DNA from: Notamacropus eugenii
Lineage: Eukaryota > Chordata > Mammalia > Diprotodontia > Macropodidae
NCBI RefSeq assembly: GCF_028372415.1
Contig: NC_092872.1
Location: forward strand, 547,334,205-547,398,204
DNA: 64,000 bases
Direction of reading: 5' to 3'
In this document: one piece after another, positions 40,401-47,759 of the stretch
Layout of the letters: every line of letters starts with the position of its first letter
Numbering within the stretch: the stretch's first letter is position 1
Translations under genes and position numbers: made by a program
Notes under the pieces: model-generated
Databases searched by the model: none
What the model saw: only the letters and a program-made list of their open reading frames with translations
Told to the model about the DNA's origin: nothing

Positions 40401-43400
40401 TTGTACTATACCTTTTTATACACTTTGTTTTTTATGTTTATATGTTTTATACTTTTTATTATATATTATATATAATATGTTGTGTATATATTGTGTATTT
40501 TATATGCATATATACCAATTATATACTATTCCCTGTACATACAAACCATCCTAACTGCTGTTCCCCATACATGACATTCTGTCTCACATTATTGTGGTTC
40601 TGCTGTCAGGCCCACATGCCTAGAATGATATCCCTTCTTGCCTCTTGAAATCCCTTGTTCCCTTCAAAGCTCAGTTCAGATGCTACTTTATTCAAGAGAC
40701 ATTTTCTGATTTCCACAGTTTTATTTTTAATATATCCTATATTATCTTTTACATATCTCATATTTTATCTCTTTTGTATGTGGAAATGATATTTTAGGAG
40801 TGAAAAAATGACCAATCTTTTATTTTCAACTTGAGTATAATGAGTGTCCTAAGAAAGTATAAAAATATTGTTTTGTAGATGGCTGTGGACAGAAGCTGGA
40901 GCTCAGCATGAACTTGAAACTGCACTGGGAATTGGAGGTTTTGGGTACCCTGCAATGGCAGCTGTCAATACAAGGAAGATGAAATTTGCTCTTTTGAAAG
41001 GATCTTTTAGTGAGCAAGGAATCAATGAGTTTCTCAGGTAAGTGGGGAGATAAGGGTGCATAGTAGGCTTTGAAGAGAAAGCCAATTTTGTTTGAATAAA
41101 CTTTTCAACCCATATTTAAATTAGTTGGTGCTTTAATTTGCTCCATTTTTTATGGCCTTTTCCTCTTAAATATTATTGATAATTCTAAAGTGGTAAATGT
41201 TAAAGAGGCAGCTAGGTGACACAACAGAGTGGTCAGGAAAACCTGAATTCAAATCCAACCTCAGATGCTTACTAGCTGTGTGAACTTCGGCAAGTCACTT
41301 AGCCTGTTTCCCTCAGTTTCCTTCTCTGGGAAATGGGCATAATAATAGCACCTACCTGTTCACAACCTGTTGCCATGAAGCTTATGAGAGAATACTTATA
41401 ATTGCTTATCACAATGTCTGGCACAGAGTATGCATTATGTAAATGCTAACTTTTTATTTATAGTTAACGATAATAATATAATGATGATTTGTATGTGCTT
41501 TGTATTGAATCTTTTCATAGTTAGTTCCCAGATTTTCTGTTCCTATCTTAGCAACAGGTTTTGTTTTTATTTTATTTTTGTTTTTTAAAGATATTTTTAG
41601 CCATAAGCAAAGTTTTCATGAACCAGGGACCCAGAAGGGGCAGAGCTGGCTAGTCAAGATTCCACTGTACTTGGCTTTTGGACTCTAGTTATTTGAATAT
41701 GGGTGTGTCTGACCAGGGAATTCACAGTTCTTCAAATAATATAATGAATCCACTCTAGGAAGTATTAAAAGTTTGCTAGCTTTCCTATCCTTGTTCTCTG
41801 TTCATATTCATACCTTCCATACTATACCAGAGTTTGACCTTATCCCTCATTTTGAGAAAAATACCTATCCCCTAACTCCCAGCCTAAAGAGAAGCAGCCT
41901 TCCATACAATTCTGCCTCTACTTCTGTTACATCTTCCCCAAGGTAAGGAAAGTAGTTGTCTAACTGGAAAAAACTACCATTTCATTTCTTTCTGGGTACA
42001 AAGATATTTAAAGTTAACAAAGTTACAAAAAAATTAAAATTTAAACAAAACCAAAATATAACCAAAATTAAACCAAAAAATTTAAGCTTTAAAGTAACAG
42101 AAGACTTAGTCTAGTAGCTTAGTAATATCCATAAGAAACTGAAAGCAAGATTTTACCAAATTGTGCATAAACTGAGCATGGATAATTAAGAGTACATTCT
42201 ACATCTGAATATGTGAAGAAATCTTTAAATTATATGAAGTATTTTCAGATAAGTATAGGAAAAATAGTCTATAATTAATTTAGATTGAGCATAGAAATAG
42301 ACATGGATGATCAAATCATTGGTTTAGGTTTTCATTTAGTAACCAAGAGAAGCAGTGTGGCATAGTAGATAGATAAATCTGCCTCCAACACATAACTGCT
42401 TTGTCACCCTAGGTAAGTCACGTAACACTGAGAGCAGTGTTCTAGGCAAATCGGTAAGTTAGGGAAAAAATGCTGGTCTCTGTTAGTAGAGGCAATTTCC
42501 TCATCTGGATGTTCTTTGTACTGATCTAGTTCCTGTTATATCACTTAGTTTAAACAGTGCCTTACAAAAAAACTTTTTATAGTGCCTCCCTTAGAAGCCT
42601 TTAATGTTCAGAAAATAGTTGTTGGGAAAGCTGTACAGCCCACCTGGGCACAGTTATTAGGCCCTACTGCTTATCACCAGATATTCTTCCCTAGGCCATA
42701 GGATAGAGGGGAAAAAGCATTATAATAGGGATCATATTATCTCTTAAAAACCTGATATAAATTTTTGTGCTCATCAGAAACATTTCAGATTTATAACTTC
42801 TTAAGAGATTAAAATGCCATGAGTAATCTAATTTTGTGTGTTCAGGGAGCCAAGTTAGTGACTTATTCTCATATTATATATATTCAACACAGCTACCTTA
42901 ATGTCGTTGCTGAATCTAAAATATGGAAGAGGGATATCAGCTTCTTGATTTTTAAAAGTTAATTTTCTTCATCTTTACGATGAACTAGACTAAATCCCTA
43001 AATCTTTTCAATCCCTTTTAGCTTGATGATTCTGCAGGGCATAGCAAAGGTACTACAGGGATAGTAATTTTTTGTAATTAAAAGCATCTGACAGATTTTT
43101 TGCTTTCCCCCACTATTTTGCTTAACAAAAATAAGAGATTGGAGTAATGTATGATTGTCGTTAGTATGTGGGAGACTACATTCCACTACTGTGGAATTTG
43201 AATGAGAATAGTGTATTTTTTGTAGGAAAATTTTTCAGGGGTCAGAGTTGAGAAAATAACAATCTTATTTCTCTTGAGCTGAGTCATGGTGGGTGTGATT
43301 TGATACTTTATTTTTCCCCCAATTACAATTTTTTTTGTCATTTGGATTGGTTTTTTAATTTTTAGTTCCAATTGCCTTTCTTCCCCTCCCCCATCATTGA

Positions 43401-46184
43401 GAAGGCAAGCAATTTTATATAGATTATACATGTGCAGTCATGTAAAACATTTTCATATTTGCCATGTTGTGAAAGAACAAAAAGACAAAAAGGAAAGAAA
43501 AAGAAAAAGTATGCCTCAATCTGCATTCAGACTCCCATCAGTTCTTTCTCTGGAGAAGGATAACATTTTTCATCCTAAGTCCTCAGGATCACTGAGAATA
43601 AATCATTTGCAGTTGATCAACTGCAATATTGTAACTGTGTACAGTTCTATCAGTTCATATAAGTCTTTTCAGGTTTTTCTGAGAGCATTCTGTTTGTCAT
43701 TTCTTATAGAGCACATTACGTTCATATGTAACAACTTGTTCAATCATTCCCCAATTGATGGGACATCCCCTCAGTTTCCAGTTCTTTGTTCTTTTCCTTT
43801 TTGTTGCTTATTTATTTCTTTGGGATACATACCAAGTACTGGTATTTGCTTGGTCAAGTGATATGCAAGGGTTTTAGGCTCCTTTGTTTTCTATCATGGC
43901 TTTTAGGTAGTCCAATAATTTTTAAATTATCTTTCCTGGATCTGTTTTCCAGATCAGTTGCTTTTCCAGTGAGAGATTTTGCTTTTTTTTTTTTTCCACT
44001 CTTTTGACACTTAGTTTCTTGATGTCTTGGCACATTTTCCCAAGCTTCAGGGTTTTTGTGTAGCTAGTTCCAGAAGCTTTCAGTTCTTCCAAGGTGGTAT
44101 GACCTAAGGAAAGGTATGTTTACTACTATCCTGGCCTGTGCTCTTCTGCCCTGGAGGTGTGACCAGGGACCCTGGTCCCCACTCCCCTGCAACTACAAGC
44201 TCTGATTATACTAGTGGTCTGCCACAACCCAGATCTGTGGGGGTAGTGCAGCAGAGTCCTACCCCCAGTGCCAGCAGAAGAACCCCTGTAATCTCTTTCT
44301 GAACAGTTGTCTCATCCCCTTACCATCTGTGGACTGAGAGCTCTAGAAGCAGCCACTGCTGATTCAGTCACTCCCAAGGCTTGGTTTGCTGGAGCTGCTT
44401 CTGCTGGCATGGCCAGCACTGGACTGTGCTTCCCTCTTAGCCTTACCAACTGATCTTCTAAGTTGTCTTGGGCTAGAAAACTGATTCACCCCATGGTTTT
44501 GTGGGTTCAGCCAGTCCAGAATTTGTTCTGAGTTACTGTTTTCAAGGTGTTTGGAGGATAGCTAAGAAAAGTCCCTTCTATCTTGTCTTCACCTCCACTG
44601 AGTTGTCATGTTGTGGCTCCATAAAGACAGGTGTAATTGTATTCACTCCTCCGTGACTTAGACACCTAGAGGCTGAAGGGGCAAACTACTTACTAAAATG
44701 AAGTAAAGGTTTGATAACTTGAGAAGAAAGAAGCAGCAGTTATAGGAGACTACACAAGATCTAAGGATTTAGGGAGTGGAAGATGACTGCTTGTTCCTTG
44801 TGCAGTGTCTTGCTGCATACTGTGTCTCATAGTACTAAAACAGTACAAAAATTATGCATTCAATTGACTCAGACACTTGAACAGAACACCCTACTCTCCA
44901 TGCTGCTATACCATAGTGCCCCAGCTAATCTGATGCAGGAAAAAAGACAGTTTGGGTTTGTTTTTTTCATGAAACATACCATATGCAACATACGTATTGA
45001 TTATGCTTTGTACTGAAGTATGTTGTATGAGTTGACAAAACTAAGGCACAAATCAAGGTTTTGTTTTAATCAGTTATTTATATTTTCCAATCTTTAAGAA
45101 TATTGAAGTCACATTGTACTTAGCTTACCAAATACATCTTTTGGGATTCAGAGATGTTTTAAATTTCTATTTTACAGAGAGCTTTCCGTTGGCCGGGGCT
45201 CCACAGCACCAGTAGGTGGCGGTGTTTTTCCTAAAATAATCACAGTAGCTCCCTGGGATGGCAAAGATGGTGAGGTAAGCATTTATATGTGCCTACTCTG
45301 TGCTAGGCACTGTGCACTTTGCAAATGTTATCTCATTTGATTCTCACAACAATCCTGCAAAGTAGATGCTGTTATATCTGTTTCACAGTTGAGGAAATTG
45401 AGGTTAAGGCTGCTTTTTATCATGTGCTGGGAGACTTCTAATTTTTATATGTATTGTATTTATATATTATATATTATTATATTATAATGGTAATTATTAT
45501 ATTATTATTATATTATAATGATATATCATTATATGTATTTATATATTATATACTTATTACATTATATAATTATATGAATTAAATATTAATATTATATAAT
45601 TACTTATAATATCTTTTGTGTGTTTCTTTGATTTTTTATTACTGACCACTTCAGAGTCTTTTATTTTCTCATAATAAATTCATTCTCGAATAAAGAGGAC
45701 CTGGTTTCAAATCTCATTGACAACTATTTGTCTTAGGCAAGTCACCCAGACTTCCTTGGTGCCTGTTCCTCATCTCTAAACTGAGGAGATTAAACCACAT
45801 GAGTTCTGAGTTTTGCCCTTCCAGCTGAGATTTTATACACTATGACAGGGAACATTATGGCTTTGACCCATTCTTCATGACTGACATATATTTAAGAAAC
45901 TGTATGATATTTAATCTACTATTTGATTTAGGCACATGGAAGTTGAGAGGAAAAGGTTTAAGGGGAAAGTATGGTGTGTAATAGGCATTTAACCTGTCTA
46001 TAAACTTAGGAAGTTGTATATAGAAACTCTTCAAAGATCCTTCCATCATCTAGAAGTCTGACTTGTAAGGTATTACTTTGCCACCTTCAGTAAAATCCCA
46101 TTTACTGTTTCACAGCTTCCAATTGAAGATGATATTGACCTCAGTGATGTAGAACTTGACGACTTAGGAAAAGATGAGTTGTGA
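13433..46184 (+). CDS. PDIA6: PDIA6, protein disulfide isomerase family A member 6 (P5), complete coding region in 13 exons
   Basis: PDIA6 is an ER-lumen thiol-disulfide oxidoreductase that forms, reduces and isomerises disulfides; it works with BiP and is known to attenuate IRE1 and PERK signalling. Exons: 13433-13451, 20577-20718, 23954-24011, 25754-25880, 29720-29817, 30711-30841, 31247-31361, 36099-36239, 37663-37747, 37874-37946, 40879-41037, 45178-45274, 46116-46184. They sum to 1,314 nt (437 residues plus stop) and all phases agree. Domains: signal peptide 1-19, thioredoxin domain a with CGHC at 55-58, linker about 140-157, domain a' with CGHC at 187-190, b domain about 250-410, acidic tail, KDEL at 434-437. 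Human P5 as I recall it has 440 residues; the difference is three linker residues. The start is chosen because exon 1 joins in phase to exon 2 and gives a 19-residue signal peptide of the same length as human. No stop or frameshift is seen. Confidence 0.97.
13461..13475 (+). other. Perfect G-quadruplex motif just inside PDIA6 intron 1
   Basis: Four GGG runs separated by single C bases (GGGCGGGCGGGCGGG), starting 10 nt after the end of exon 1 on the non-template strand. Further G-runs follow through about 14,060. It can in principle fold both as displaced DNA and in the nascent RNA. Confidence 0.75.
14645..14830 (-). mobile_element. MIR-type SINE, antisense, in PDIA6 intron 1
   Basis: TAGAGCTGGAAAGCACCTTA, GTTAAGTGACTCGTCCAG and TAAACTCAGATTCACTGG follow the antisense MIR/THER pattern. 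Confidence 0.75.
15640..17560 (-). mobile_element. LINE-1 5' half (ORF1 side), antisense, in PDIA6 intron 1
   Basis: T-rich sequence in the antisense order of L1 ORF1, e.g. GATTTCTTGAAATTCAGTGG and AGAATCTAATGATTCTTAAA, then the 5' UTR side. Paralogous text recurs at about 33,900 (CTTTGTAGAAAATCCTTTTT against CTTGTAGAAAATCTTTTTTT). Confidence 0.55.
17560..18190. other. PDIA6 intron 1, unassigned
   Basis: Between an L1 piece and an L2 piece; nothing recognised. Confidence 0.4.
18190..19690 (+). mobile_element. LINE-2 remnant, sense
   Basis: Pyrimidine-rich L2-like text with CCTGGAATGCATTGCCTCAT, CAACTCAGTTGCTGCTTCCT and a 3' end with GGCACTTAGAAGACAGAGAC. Broken by a poly(T) run at about 19,560-19,592. 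Confidence 0.65.
19748..19985 (+). mobile_element. CORE-SINE, sense, nearly full length
   Basis: GGCCTCAGACACTTACTAGC, GTAAGTCACTTAACCTCTG, GTTGTTGTGAGGATAAAATG and TAAAGCCCTATATAATGCTA occur in the expected order. Confidence 0.9.
20050..20225 (+). mobile_element. MIR-type SINE, sense
   Basis: GGCAGCATAACATAATGAAA head and GAGGATCAAATGAGATGATG tail; diverged. It ends about 350 bp before exon 2. Confidence 0.7.
20577..20718 (+). CDS. PDIA6: PDIA6 exon 2 (end of signal peptide, start of domain a)
   Basis: Acceptor TTTTTTCCTAG, donor GTAAGT. Encodes residues 7-54: the rest of the signal peptide ([12 protein letters not shown]), then the mature start [12 protein letters not shown] and the FYAPW run before the first active site. 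Trp54 is split TG|G across the next intron. Confidence 0.96.
20719..21865. other. PDIA6 intron 2, unassigned left part
   Basis: AT-rich, then a GC-neutral block (21,240-21,860) that leads into the L1 ORF2 fragment and may be part of that insertion. No gene seen. Confidence 0.4.
21866..22135 (+). mobile_element. LINE-1 ORF2 reverse-transcriptase fragment, sense
   Basis: Translates with small breaks to [30 protein letters not shown] and [12 protein letters not shown]. These are the conserved L1 reverse-transcriptase blocks, including the DAEKAFD segment of block A. Confidence 0.9.
22240..22425 (+). mobile_element. MIR-type SINE, sense
   Basis: TGGTGGGTAGAGAACTAGTC head and GCAAATCATTTAACCTCTCA core. 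Confidence 0.7.
22975..23140 (-). mobile_element. MIR-type SINE, antisense, diverged
   Basis: AAGCTATTAACTGTTAGGTT and GGAATTTGAACAGAGGTCCT follow the antisense MIR order. Confidence 0.5.
23954..24011 (+). CDS. PDIA6: PDIA6 exon 3 (first CGHC active site)
   Basis: A 58-nt exon with acceptor TATAAAG and donor GTAAGT. It completes Trp54 and encodes [19 protein letters not shown]. The CGHC catalytic motif of domain a is residues 55-58. Confidence 0.96.
24160..25170 (+). mobile_element. LINE-2 remnant with embedded SINE, sense, in PDIA6 intron 3
   Basis: L2-type text (TCTTCAGGATAAAAAAGAGA, TTTCATATTACTCCTCTTCA, CTTCTTGAGAACAGTTACTA). A sense MIR-type SINE lies at about 24,845-25,030. Confidence 0.6.
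25754..25880 (+). CDS. PDIA6: PDIA6 exon 4 (domain a core)
   Basis: Acceptor TTTCAACAG, donor GTAAGA. Encodes residues 74-116, from [14 protein letters not shown] to [10 protein letters not shown]. It includes the conserved GFPTIK segment with the cis-proline that faces the active site. Confidence 0.96.
25881..27984. other. PDIA6 intron 4, left part
   Basis: AT-rich intronic sequence without a clear repeat or gene. Confidence 0.5.
27985..28175 (+). mobile_element. MIR-type SINE, sense, in PDIA6 intron 4
   Basis: AAGCCTGGGTTCAGATTCAG, GACCTTAAGCAAGTTCTTTA and TCAGTTTCTTCATCCATAAA in order. Confidence 0.8.
28818..29422 (-). mobile_element. Solo LTR of an endogenous retrovirus in PDIA6 intron 4
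   Basis: A 605-bp GC-rich block that begins TG and ends CA and is flanked by identical 6-bp direct repeats TTTGTC (28812-28817 and 29423-29428). Read on the - strand it has LTR layout, with a poly(A) signal AATAAA at 28939-28944 about 120 bp before its 3' end. No internal retroviral genes adjoin it, so it is a fossil left by LTR recombination. A 6-bp target duplication is typical of class II (ERV2/beta-like) elements; the family is inferred. Identical target repeats suggest it is younger than most repeats nearby. Confidence 0.85.
29720..29817 (+). CDS. PDIA6: PDIA6 exon 5 (end of domain a and linker)
   Basis: Acceptor TTTTCTTTTAG, donor GTAAGG. Encodes residues 116-148, [15 protein letters not shown] to [10 protein letters not shown]. 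Human P5 continues with Gly-Lys-Gln at this point before the next exon; those three codons are absent here. Confidence 0.94.
29840..30400 (-). mobile_element. LINE-1 3' end, antisense, in PDIA6 intron 5
   Basis: TTGTGTTCACTGTTTCTCTG, ACTTCACCTAGGTCTTCCGT and CATTCATACGCCACAGTTCA match antisense L1 3'-region text seen elsewhere in the window. Confidence 0.6.
30711..30841 (+). CDS. PDIA6: PDIA6 exon 6 (linker and second CGHC)
   Basis: Acceptor TTAATTACAG, donor GTAAGT. Encodes residues 149-192: the linker SRSEGSGKK, then [15 protein letters not shown] and [10 protein letters not shown]. The CGHC of domain a' is residues 187-190. Confidence 0.96.
31247..31361 (+). CDS. PDIA6: PDIA6 exon 7 (domain a')
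   Basis: Acceptor TTCCTACAG, donor GTAAGT. Encodes residues 192-230, [16 protein letters not shown] to [10 protein letters not shown], closely matching mammalian P5. Confidence 0.96.
31410..31570 (-). mobile_element. MIR-type SINE, antisense, diverged
   Basis: TTTAAGGGTGAAGAAACTGG and AGAGCTGGAACTTAAAATC in antisense MIR order; begins about 50 bp after the exon 7 donor. Confidence 0.6.
31895..32585 (-). mobile_element. CR1/L3 LINE remnant, antisense (left part)
   Basis: On the - strand it includes a diverged version of the CR1 block RPHLEYCVQF (here [10 protein letters not shown], about 32,395-32,425) and AGTGAAGGGGGAACTTACTG on the + strand. Very old. A younger SINE interrupts it. Confidence 0.7.
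32590..32850 (+). mobile_element. CORE-SINE, sense, nearly full length, inserted in CR1/L3
   Basis: GAGTGCTAGACCTGGAGTCA, TTACTAGCTGTGTGACCCTA, TTTCACAGGGTTGTGAGGAT and GGACAGTGCCTGGTACGTAG. The L3 text resumes directly after it. Confidence 0.9.
32855..33085 (-). mobile_element. CR1/L3 LINE remnant, antisense (right part)
   Basis: AAATCCCTGGGGCACTCTAC and CTAGCCATTCACCAGTTCC continue the L3 order interrupted at 32,585. Confidence 0.7.
33475..33590 (-). mobile_element. MIR-type SINE fragment, antisense
   Basis: AAATTCTAGAGATCATCTAA and GATTAAGAAGTTTCAGAC parallel antisense MIR. Confidence 0.5.
33880..35030 (-). mobile_element. LINE-1 5' half (ORF1 side), antisense, in PDIA6 intron 7
   Basis: Shares with 16,700-17,100 the antisense ORF1 text (GTAGTCCTTGTAGAAAATC; AATTATTTATTCTCCTTTC) and continues into a GC-richer 5' UTR-like part from about 34,350. 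Confidence 0.55.
36099..36239 (+). CDS. PDIA6: PDIA6 exon 8 (end of domain a', start of b)
   Basis: Acceptor TTTATTATAG, donor GTATGT. Encodes residues 231-277, beginning [19 protein letters not shown] with the second cis-proline loop and ending [10 protein letters not shown]. Intron 7 before it is about 4.7 kb and full of old repeats. Confidence 0.96.
36300..37200 (+). mobile_element. LINE-2 remnant, sense, in PDIA6 intron 8
   Basis: GATAATGCCATTCACCTGTT, CTTCATTGGTTCCTATTTTT, AACTAGCCTACTTGCTGCTT and the 3' end CACAGTGCCTGTCACATAGT in L2 order. Open frames here are not genes. Confidence 0.8.
37663..37747 (+). CDS. PDIA6: PDIA6 exon 9 (b domain)
   Basis: Acceptor TTATTCACAG, donor GTGAGA. 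Encodes residues 278-306, [15 protein letters not shown] then [14 protein letters not shown]. The two non-catalytic cysteines of this segment in P5 are kept. Confidence 0.95.
37874..37946 (+). CDS. PDIA6: PDIA6 exon 10 (b domain)
   Basis: Acceptor GTCTCAACAG, donor GTAAGT. Encodes residues 306-330, [20 protein letters not shown] then KLWG. It is separated from exon 9 by only 126 nt, the shortest intron of the gene. Confidence 0.95.
38055..38285 (+). mobile_element. LINE-1 ORF2 fragment, sense, diverged, in PDIA6 intron 10
   Basis: Encodes EVKQGCPFP (L1: KQGCPLSP) then CAAACTTGCAGGCGACAAAA, the next conserved L1 segment, with internal loss between them. Confidence 0.65.
38605..38830 (+). mobile_element. 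MIR-type SINE, sense
   Basis: GTTTAGAGTCATTAGAAGGC, CAAATCAGTTAACTATCTTA and AAAGGATAATGTAAAGGATT. Confidence 0.65.
38960..40800 (+). mobile_element. LINE-2 remnant in pieces, sense, in PDIA6 intron 10
   Basis: TCTTGACCTCTCTGCAGCCT, TGCAATAGCCTCCTAACTGC and TTCAAAGCTCAGTTCAGATG are typical L2 phrases. An AT-rich run (40,360-40,530) interrupts it. Confidence 0.7.
40879..41037 (+). CDS. PDIA6: PDIA6 exon 11 (b domain)
   Basis: Acceptor GTTTTGTAG, donor GTAAGT. Encodes residues 330-383, starting [20 protein letters not shown] and ending [12 protein letters not shown]. Longest coding exon at 159 nt. Confidence 0.96.
41205..41455 (+). mobile_element. CORE-SINE, sense, nearly full length, in PDIA6 intron 11
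   Basis: GAGGCAGCTAGGTGACACAA, GCTTACTAGCTGTGTGAACT, AATAATAGCACCTACCTGTT and TATGTAAATGCTAAC in order. Confidence 0.92.
42345..42430 (+). mobile_element. SINE fragment, sense
   Basis: GAAGCAGTGTGGCATAGTAG and TGTCACCCTAGGTAAGTCAC; 3' half missing. Confidence 0.6.
43290..44640 (-). mobile_element. LINE-1 copy lacking most of ORF2, antisense, in PDIA6 intron 11
   Basis: 43,290-43,870 is antisense 3' UTR plus the end of ORF2 (CATTCCCCAATTGATGGGAC; GGATACATACCAAGTACTGG). It is followed at about 43,890 by antisense ORF1-side text (AGGTAGTCCAATAATTTTTA) and a GC-richer 5' part. The bulk of ORF2 is absent. Confidence 0.6.
45178..45274 (+). CDS. PDIA6: PDIA6 exon 12 (end of b domain)
   Basis: Acceptor TATTTTACAG, donor GTAAGC. 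Encodes residues 383-415, [19 protein letters not shown] to APWDGKDGE. It diverges from human P5 mainly at KIITVA against human TIVERE as I recall it. Confidence 0.95.
45275..45420 (-). mobile_element. SINE/L2-type core, antisense, at the exon 12 donor
   Basis: TGTGCTAGGCACTGTGCACT, TCTCATTTGATTCTCACAAC and GTTGAGGAAATTGAGG. It begins within about 10 bp of the exon 12 splice donor. Confidence 0.8.
45436..45610. repeat. AT-rich (TATA/ATT)n low-complexity tract
   Basis: About 175 bp almost free of G and C, made of TATAT, ATT and TTATAT units. Confidence 0.9.
45670..45845 (+). mobile_element. MIR-type SINE, sense
   Basis: GGACCTGGTTTCAAATCTCA, TAGGCAAGTCACCCAGACTT and TAAACTGAGGAGATTAAACC. Confidence 0.75.
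46116..46184 (+). CDS. PDIA6: PDIA6 exon 13 coding part (acidic tail and KDEL)
   Basis: Acceptor CTGTTTCACAG. Encodes residues 416-437, the acidic run [18 protein letters not shown] followed by KDEL and TGA. KDEL is the ER-retrieval signal; the acidic tail is a low-affinity calcium-binding feature of the family. Confidence 0.97.
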   Translation, partial: LPIEDDIDLSDVELDDLGKDEL

Positions 46185-46590
46185 GATATGACATATACTT
46201 CTTGGGAGCGGATTTTTCCAGCAGTGGTGGAACATCCTTTGCAATCAAATGGATATACCAGTGGCCTTTTTAAAAACTGAAGCAGCATTGTTTGGTCATT
46301 TGAAACACTGTAACAGTGAACTGTTTGCATCTCAAGAAAAACATTGAAAAATTCTATGAATTGTTGTTAACCAGTGAATTTGATTGTATTCTGTCAAATA
46401 ATATTTTGAAGATAATTGATTTTTTTTGTTGTTGCTGTTAAAAACATTTTTTCCATCCCAAGTATGCTGTTTGTAGGTTCTTTAAGGCTGTTACTTTACT
46501 ACGTTTTTAACTGTGATTGTTTTTCTTCATTTGAACACAATGCTTTGTTCCAGTTAAAGAATAAAAAACAAAGTATTTTTGACAGTGCCT
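46185..46590 (+). other. PDIA6: PDIA6 3' UTR
   Basis: Runs from the stop codon to a cleavage site I place about 20-30 nt after the AATAAA at 46560-46565. The cleavage position is inferred. About 400 nt, AT-rich, no repeat recognised. Confidence 0.75.
46560..46565 (+). terminator. PDIA6: PDIA6 poly(A) signal AATAAA
   Basis: First canonical AATAAA after the PDIA6 stop, followed at about 25-30 nt by T/GT-rich sequence. No competing canonical signal is seen between the stop and this site. Confidence 0.8.
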
Positions 46591-47514
46591 ATCATGTATG
46601 AAAACAAGTCCACATCACACAAACTTTAATTCAGGGTTTGAGGGTTGTTGACTAACAACTATCCTCACATAATAATGCCCTTTGGGTTCTTCTGTAGGTG
46701 AATAGTTAAAACACAGTATATATGCTTTTCTTTTTGAACATTTAGGGAGATGTGGCTCTCTCTGGCTTCCTTTCTCCTTACCATCTTTTTTTTTTCCTTT
46801 TTTATTTTTGTTTTCCCTGGGTCTGTTTTCTCTTATTTTAGCCATAATATTTTTGTAAACTAAATGCCTACAGCATTTACGTACAAAGTTCCCCCTTGCT
46901 TATAGCACTATTTCCAGTTTTGGGAATCCAGACAAAACTTCTAAGTGGGAAGAATTCTCTTGAGCAGAATTAGGGACAAAGCGTTTGTGAAAGCCAGGCA
47001 AAACTTCTCACATACTATTTTTAAAGTGCTCCTTGTGCCTGAAGCAGCCACATTTGCTTGAGGTTTTAATCAGTTGCTGGTTCAGGGCTTCATTTCCAAT
47101 CTCCTGCTCTCAATCCTCATTTTAGGTCTCATCAAATGAATATCAGGGAACAGAACCCAGGTATACAGCTAGGCAATAAGTTTCCAAATGTTTGTTAAAT
47201 GGCATGATGTACCCCATTTGTAATAGTCTTTTTCAGACTTCTATGTAAGGCATGGAACTGATTCTTAGGCCCTACTTACTTAGGACCTAGATTCTTCACT
47301 TCAACCTTGGCAAATTGTGTCTTAAGACTTTGGGGCAGGAAACAAAACTATTAGACTAAGTACAAAATAGTTGTAATTATTTTACGTTTGTACATATAAT
47401 GGCTTGAATACGTGTAAAATTATCTTTAGAAAAGGGTGACTTTAGGTGTTCAGTATTATCTTAGTTTTTAATTATGTTTAAATTGAAGTCAAGAAACAAT
47501 ACTTCAAAGTTCAA
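46591..47514. other. Intergenic gap between convergent genes
   Basis: About 0.9 kb, AT-rich, no recognised repeat or gene. Open frames here are short and have no recognisable content. Confidence 0.6.
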
Positions 47515-47759
47515 AGACAATGGGAGCTTTTCTTTATTGTAACTTACAAAAAATAAATACAACCATAACTAATTTTGTGAGTAATTTTTGTAACATTCTA
47601 AATCCTAGATCATTTTTAAAAAAGCAGTTTCTATTCTGGTTAACTGTTTGTAAAAATTCTCTAACTTAGAGAAGACAGCACCTACAATTTAATTTGATTA
47701 CATAATGAAGTAAAGCTATCTCTAGAGTTACTAAGGGTTACTGGACTTCTGAAAAAAAG
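47515..47759 (-). other. ATP6V1C2: ATP6V1C2 3' UTR
   Basis: From the stop codon at 47760-47762 to an inferred cleavage site just past the poly(A) signal at 47533-47538. About 245 nt. Confidence 0.7.
47533..47538 (-). terminator. ATP6V1C2: ATP6V1C2 poly(A) signal AATAAA
   Basis: TTTATT on the + strand reads AATAAA on the - strand, 222 nt after the ATP6V1C2 stop. With the PDIA6 signal at 46,560 it defines a tail-to-tail gene pair. Confidence 0.75.
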
